DNA of 64,000 nucleotides from Flavobacterium sp. DG2-3 (lineage in GTDB: Bacteria; Bacteroidota; Bacteroidia; Flavobacteriales; Flavobacteriaceae): positions 62,001-126,000 of the forward strand of contig NZ_JAVAMB010000010.1 in NCBI RefSeq assembly GCF_030730925.1, in the 5' to 3' direction. The notes below the pieces were generated by a model that was not told where the DNA came from, searched no databases, and saw nothing but the letters and a program-made list of their open reading frames with translations. Position numbers and translations under genes: made by a program. Positions 60,452 to 64,000 of the stretch are shown one piece after another; positions within the stretch are counted from its first letter, which is position 1; each line of letters starts with the position of its first letter.

Positions 60452-60459
60452 TACCTTTG
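60452..60459 (+). promoter_or_regulatory. -7 box of the putative porin gene
   Basis: TACCTTTG matches TAnnTTTG and lies 41 nt before ATG 60501. No clear -33 box was found. Confidence 0.45.
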
Positions 60460-60500
60460 CTTAGCAAATTTGTCAAAATAAATTTATACAAAGCCATCAA

Positions 60501-62486
60501 ATGAGAATATTCATTTTTTTATATCTATTAGTTGTTCCAACATTATTGTTTTCGCAAGAAAAAAAACCAGCTTCTAAAAGTAATTTAGATATGAATTCGG
60601 AATATTCTAGTATTACGGATACTCTAAAAAAGAAAAAGAAAAAAATAGCGACAATAGACCAATATAAAATTGTCACTTTAGAACACGATACCATTTATGC
60701 CGATACATCGCTGACTCTTAAAAGTGCTTACAGACAAAATCATCTTAGGAAAGATCTTTTTGGTCTTCAAGAATTTTCTAATATTGGACAGCCTTTAAAT
60801 ACGCTACAATATAGCTTGACAAGTTTTTCTCCGTATCCAGAAATTGGTTTTACCGGAAAACATTCTATTTATATGCAAGCAGATCAAATTAGATATTATT
60901 CTGTTGCAACACCTTTTACAGAGTTGTTTTTTAATACTACTATTAATAAAGGACAGAATGTAGATTCTTTTATCACGTTAAACGTTTCTAAAAACCTAAA
61001 TTTCTCGATTGCTTACAAAGGATTAAGATCAGAGGGAGACTATATTAATCAGTTGGTTAGTGCAGGAAATTTAAGAATTACAACCAGTTATGCTACAACT
61101 AGCAGACGATATGCAATAAACGCACATTTTGCGAATCAGGATATTTTAAATGAGGAAAATGGAGGTATTACAAACGATAATGATTTTGAAAGCGATAATC
61201 CAGATTATAAAAACCGACAAAGATTGCAGGTTTATTTAACTGATGCAGAATCCTTTTTAAAAGGAAGAAGATTGTTTTTTGATCATGCTTTCAGAGTAAA
61301 TCCGAATGATGGAAGCAATAATTTATACATTACGCACCAATTTAATTACGAGTATAAAGCTTACGAATATAAACAGCCAACCATACTTTCAAGTGTAACT
61401 GGTAGTGATGGCACGACAAAACGCATACCGCGATTTGGAGATTCGTATGCGGCAAGTAATATTAATGATCAGACTAAATACGAAAGACTATATAATAAGG
61501 TAGGTGCAGCTTATGAAAATTCGCTGTTAGGTAAATTCATATTTTTTATAGACGATTACAGATCTAATTATAAGTACAACCGAATTATCGTGGATACAGC
61601 CCGAAATGCAGTTCCAGACAATTTGTTTTTGCAGTTTAATAATTTTGGTGCTCAGTACGAATACCAAAAAAACAAATGGAATGGTAGATTTTTATATTCA
61701 AGATCAATTACCAATCAATCTCTTTCAGATTTAGATGCTAAACTGCGTTACGATATGAGCGAAAAAATCAAGTTTGATTTTAGATATCGCAATATCAATA
61801 AGTTGCCGAATAATAATTATAATTTGTATCAGAGCAGCTGGATTCAGTATAATTGGTCGAATGATTTTAAGAATGAAAAAATTAATTCATTAAGTGCAGA
61901 AATTACAACACCTTGGCTGACAGGTCAAGTTCAATACACCGTTTTAAACGATCATTTATATTTTAAGGATGATGCCTCAGCTGCGCAGAAAGCAGCTGAT
62001 ATTCAAATTGTAAAACCTTTTCAATACGGAAATGCAATTAATTATTTAGAAATAAAAGCAAGCCGTGAATTTAAATTTGGAAAATTTGCTTTAGATAATA
62101 CCCTTTTATATCAGAAAGTAGATCAGTCAGATTTAATTTTAAATGTACCCGATTTTGTAACTAGAAATACATTCTATTATTCTGGTCATTTCTTTAAAAA
62201 GGCATTGTTTATGCAAACGGGACTTGTCTTTAATTATATGACAAAATATTATGGAGATGATTATAATCCTGTAATCGCAGAATTTTTTGTGCAGCAGGAT
62301 AAAAAAATCGGAGGTTTTGCAACATTCGATTTCTTTGTGAATGCGAGAATACGCCAGACCCGTTTTTATTTAAAAGCCGAACATTTTAATGCTTTATTTT
62401 CACAAAGTAATTATTATGCAACGCCTAATAATCCGTATCGTGACTTTGTGTTGCGTTTTGGTTTGGTTTGGAATTGGTTCGAATAA
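60501..62486 (+). CDS. Putative porin, Bacteroidota beta-barrel
   Basis: The 661-residue protein starts with a signal peptide (residues 1-19, ending LLFSQ) and then an unstructured Lys-rich linker, followed by repeated amphipathic strands ending in an aromatic (LRFGLVWNWFE at the end). Marks such as FTGKHSIYMQADQIRYYSVATPFTELFF and LNVSKNLNFSIAYKGLRSEGDY fit the putative porin family of Bacteroidota. It should form an outer membrane beta-barrel. It is not part of the SusCD unit because a terminator separates them. The solute is unknown. Confidence 0.85.
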   Translation: MRIFIFLYLLVVPTLLFSQEKKPASKSNLDMNSEYSSITDTLKKKKKKIATIDQYKIVTLEHDTIYADTSLTLKSAYRQNHLRKDLFGLQEFSNIGQPLNTLQYSLTSFSPYPEIGFTGKHSIYMQADQIRYYSVATPFTELFFNTTINKGQNVDSFITLNVSKNLNFSIAYKGLRSEGDYINQLVSAGNLRITTSYATTSRRYAINAHFANQDILNEENGGITNDNDFESDNPDYKNRQRLQVYLTDAESFLKGRRLFFDHAFRVNPNDGSNNLYITHQFNYEYKAYEYKQPTILSSVTGSDGTTKRIPRFGDSYAASNINDQTKYERLYNKVGAAYENSLLGKFIFFIDDYRSNYKYNRIIVDTARNAVPDNLFLQFNNFGAQYEYQKNKWNGRFLYSRSITNQSLSDLDAKLRYDMSEKIKFDFRYRNINKLPNNNYNLYQSSWIQYNWSNDFKNEKINSLSAEITTPWLTGQVQYTVLNDHLYFKDDASAAQKAADIQIVKPFQYGNAINYLEIKASREFKFGKFALDNTLLYQKVDQSDLILNVPDFVTRNTFYYSGHFFKKALFMQTGLVFNYMTKYYGDDYNPVIAEFFVQQDKKIGGFATFDFFVNARIRQTRFYLKAEHFNALFSQSNYYATPNNPYRDFVLRFGLVWNWFE

Positions 62487-62534
62487 AAAAGAGTTGAAGA
62501 TTTATTATAAAATCAAATATTTAAATAATACAAA

Positions 62535-63896
62535 ATGGACTTTTCAAATAATATTTTAGAAACAATAGGTAACACGCCGCTTGTAAAACTCAACAAAATT
62601 GTTGCTGAAATTGATGCGTTAGTATTGGCAAAAGTCGAAACCTTTAATCCTGGTAATTCTGTAAAAGACAGAATGGCTGTAAAAATGATTGAAGACGCAG
62701 AAGCAGATGGCCGACTAAAACCTGGAGGAACTATTATTGAAGGAACTTCAGGAAATACAGGAATGGGACTTGCACTTGTGGCAATCGTAAAAGGATACAA
62801 ATTAATTTGTGTGATCTCAGACAAACAGTCTAAAGAAAAAATGGATATTCTTCGTGCTGTTGGTGCAAAGGTTGTCGTTTGTCCTACAGATGTTGAGCCA
62901 ACAGATCCACGTTCTTATTATTCAGTTTCTAAGCGTTTAGCAGAAGAAACACCAAATTCTTGGTATGTGAATCAATATGATAACATGTCAAATTCTTTGG
63001 CACATTATGAGCAAACTGGACCGGAAATCTGGAAACAGACAGACGGAAAAATTACACATTTTGTGGTAGGAGTGGGAACAGGAGGAACGATCTCTGGAGT
63101 TGGAAAATATTTGAAAGAAAAAAATCCGAATATTAAAATCTGGGGAATTGATACTTACGGTTCTGTTTTTAAAAAATATCACGAAACAGGAATCTTCGAC
63201 GAAAACGAAATCTACTCTTATATAACAGAAGGTATCGGAGAAGATATTTTGCCTAAAAATGTTGATTTTTCTTTAATTGATGGATTTACAAAAGTAACTG
63301 ATAAAGACGCTGCCGTTTACACTAGAAAGATTGCTCTTGAAGAAGGAATTTTTGTAGGGAATTCAGCTGGAGCTTGTATAAAAGGTTTATTACAGCTGAA
63401 AGAGCATTTTAAACCAGAAGATGTTGTTGTGGTATTATTTCACGATTCTGGAAGCCGTTATGTTGGAAAAATGTTCAACGACGACTGGATGCGTGAGCGC
63501 GGATTCTTAGAAGAAAACGTAACAAAAGCCGAAGACGTTATCAAAGATCATATCGATAAAGAATTGATCGTTGTACGTACAGAAGAGCTAGTTTCGCATG
63601 CAATTGAGCGTATGCGTAAATATAAAATTTCGCAGATTCCGGTTGTAGATATCAACGGATTTGTTGGTTCTGTAGACGAAACAGATTTATTTAGAAGCTA
63701 CGTTGCCGATAAAAACGTTGCCGAAAAACCAATTAAGGACGTAATGGGTAAACCTTTCCCGATTGTAAAATTAGGAACACCAATTGAAGAAGTTTCAAAA
63801 CTTTTCAGCAAAGAAAACGATGCTGTTTTGGTTGATTTAGGAAACGGACATCATCACATTATCACGAAATATGATATTATTGGCTCAATAAAATAA
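62535..63896 (+). CDS. Cystathionine beta-synthase-like PLP enzyme with CBS domains
   Basis: The 453-residue protein has a cysteine-synthase-type catalytic domain (about 1-320): PLP lysine K44 in NPGNSVKDRMAV, GTSGNTGMGLALVAIVKGYKLI, and VVGVGTGGTISGVGKYL. A pair of CBS domains follows (about 335-453: ELVSHAIERMRKYKISQIPVVD, VMGKPFPIVKLGTPIEEVSKLF). It makes cystathionine from serine and homocysteine, or cysteine from O-acetylserine; the CBS pair suggests allosteric control, possibly by AdoMet or ATP. It is the second sulfur-linked gene of the window, but is far from the leader ORF at 22-129. Confidence 0.93.
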   Translation: MDFSNNILETIGNTPLVKLNKIVAEIDALVLAKVETFNPGNSVKDRMAVKMIEDAEADGRLKPGGTIIEGTSGNTGMGLALVAIVKGYKLICVISDKQSKEKMDILRAVGAKVVVCPTDVEPTDPRSYYSVSKRLAEETPNSWYVNQYDNMSNSLAHYEQTGPEIWKQTDGKITHFVVGVGTGGTISGVGKYLKEKNPNIKIWGIDTYGSVFKKYHETGIFDENEIYSYITEGIGEDILPKNVDFSLIDGFTKVTDKDAAVYTRKIALEEGIFVGNSAGACIKGLLQLKEHFKPEDVVVVLFHDSGSRYVGKMFNDDWMRERGFLEENVTKAEDVIKDHIDKELIVVRTEELVSHAIERMRKYKISQIPVVDINGFVGSVDETDLFRSYVADKNVAEKPIKDVMGKPFPIVKLGTPIEEVSKLFSKENDAVLVDLGNGHHHIITKYDIIGSIK

Positions 63897-63912
63897 GCCA
63901 TTTCAAATAAAA

Positions 63913-63958
63913 AAATCCATAAACCCTTATTGTAATTCAATTGGGTTTATGGATTTGT
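63913..63958 (+). terminator. Terminator after the cystathionine beta-synthase-like gene
   Basis: A perfect 14-bp stem AAATCCATAAACCC/GGGTTTATGGATTT (63913-63926 with 63943-63956) is followed by GTCTTTT. Confidence 0.85.
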
Positions 63959-63974
63959 CTTTTAAAAATAGAAT

Positions 63975-64000
63975 ATGAATTTTACAGCTATTGATTTTGA
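63975..64000 (+). CDS. 3'-5' exonuclease, first codons only
   Basis: ATG 63975 opens MNFTAIDF followed by the first two bases of a Glu codon at the window edge. The text FTAIDFE is the start of DEDDh-type 3'-5' exonucleases (DNA polymerase III epsilon-like), whose first active-site residues are Asp and Glu in D-x-E. Only eight codons are visible, so this is a suggestion. Confidence 0.45.

Noticed and set aside
1..64000. CRISPR arrays, tRNA or rRNA genes, prophage, integron or insertion sequences
   Set aside because: No evenly spaced repeat-spacer array, cloverleaf, rRNA core, integrase or transposase reading frame was seen. The repeats found are palindromic and non-coding.

Overview
The window comes from a low-GC Bacteroidota chromosome, most likely Flavobacterium or a close relative. 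Indicators seen in the sequence are SusC/SusD proteins, a T9SS sorting domain, the lipidated TamL partner of TamB, surface-lipoprotein signals, Bacteroidota-type -7 boxes (TAnnTTTG) close to start codons, few Shine-Dalgarno sites, and many dispersed palindromic intergenic repeats. No tRNA, rRNA, CRISPR array, integrase, transposase or prophage was recognised.

Layout. 1-4072 (minus): a Met/Cys-rich leader ORF heading an operon beyond the left edge, an Rrf2 regulator, then the set M23 peptidase, MerR, LemA, TPM, TPM. 4341-11199: alaS, an ABC exporter, a surface lipoprotein and a GSCFA protein, with a nested palindromic repeat block between alaS and the exporter. 11570-18980: tamB and tamL. 19183-27020: DUF4230 protein, aromatic amino acid hydroxylase, truncated haemoglobin, a secreted GH30 glycosidase and ilvA. 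27264-27413: an Ile-codon leader peptide with promoter and terminator, apparently an attenuator for ilvA. 27419-35828: DUF4136 lipoprotein, hutU, a 2-hydroxyacid dehydrogenase, small proteins, a D-cysteine desulfhydrase-like enzyme, a glucosaminidase and hemL. 36115-44983: a nitrate cluster with two NarK-type carriers, a six-helix cytochrome b-like protein, a molybdopterin nitrate reductase, a 16-Cys Fe-S protein, a Tat-exported Rieske protein, a small membrane protein and a D-lactate dehydrogenase. 45057-49345: a lipoprotein, a two-gene ATPase plus RloB-like (TOPRIM-type) pair that looks like an abortive-infection system, and lysS. 49617-55007: tandem paralogous lipoproteins, lipB, a Crp/Fnr regulator, an SDR, an NTF2-like protein and rnhB. 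55452-64000: a SusC/SusD pair, a putative porin, a cystathionine beta-synthase-like enzyme and the first codons of an exonuclease.

How genes work together. The nitrate cluster reads as one transport plus reduction unit: NarK carriers bring nitrate in, and a membrane cytochrome, Rieske and Fe-S chain could feed a cytoplasmic Mo enzyme. tamB-tamL is an envelope assembly unit with overlapping genes. The two leader peptides suggest ribosome-mediated attenuation of sulfur amino acid and isoleucine genes.

The most interesting items are the two leader peptides, the unusual nitrate reductase wiring, the AbiL/RloAB-like pair, and several intergenic repeat families, one with hairpin arms that differ in a compensated way. 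All functions are inferred by reading motifs; no searches were run.
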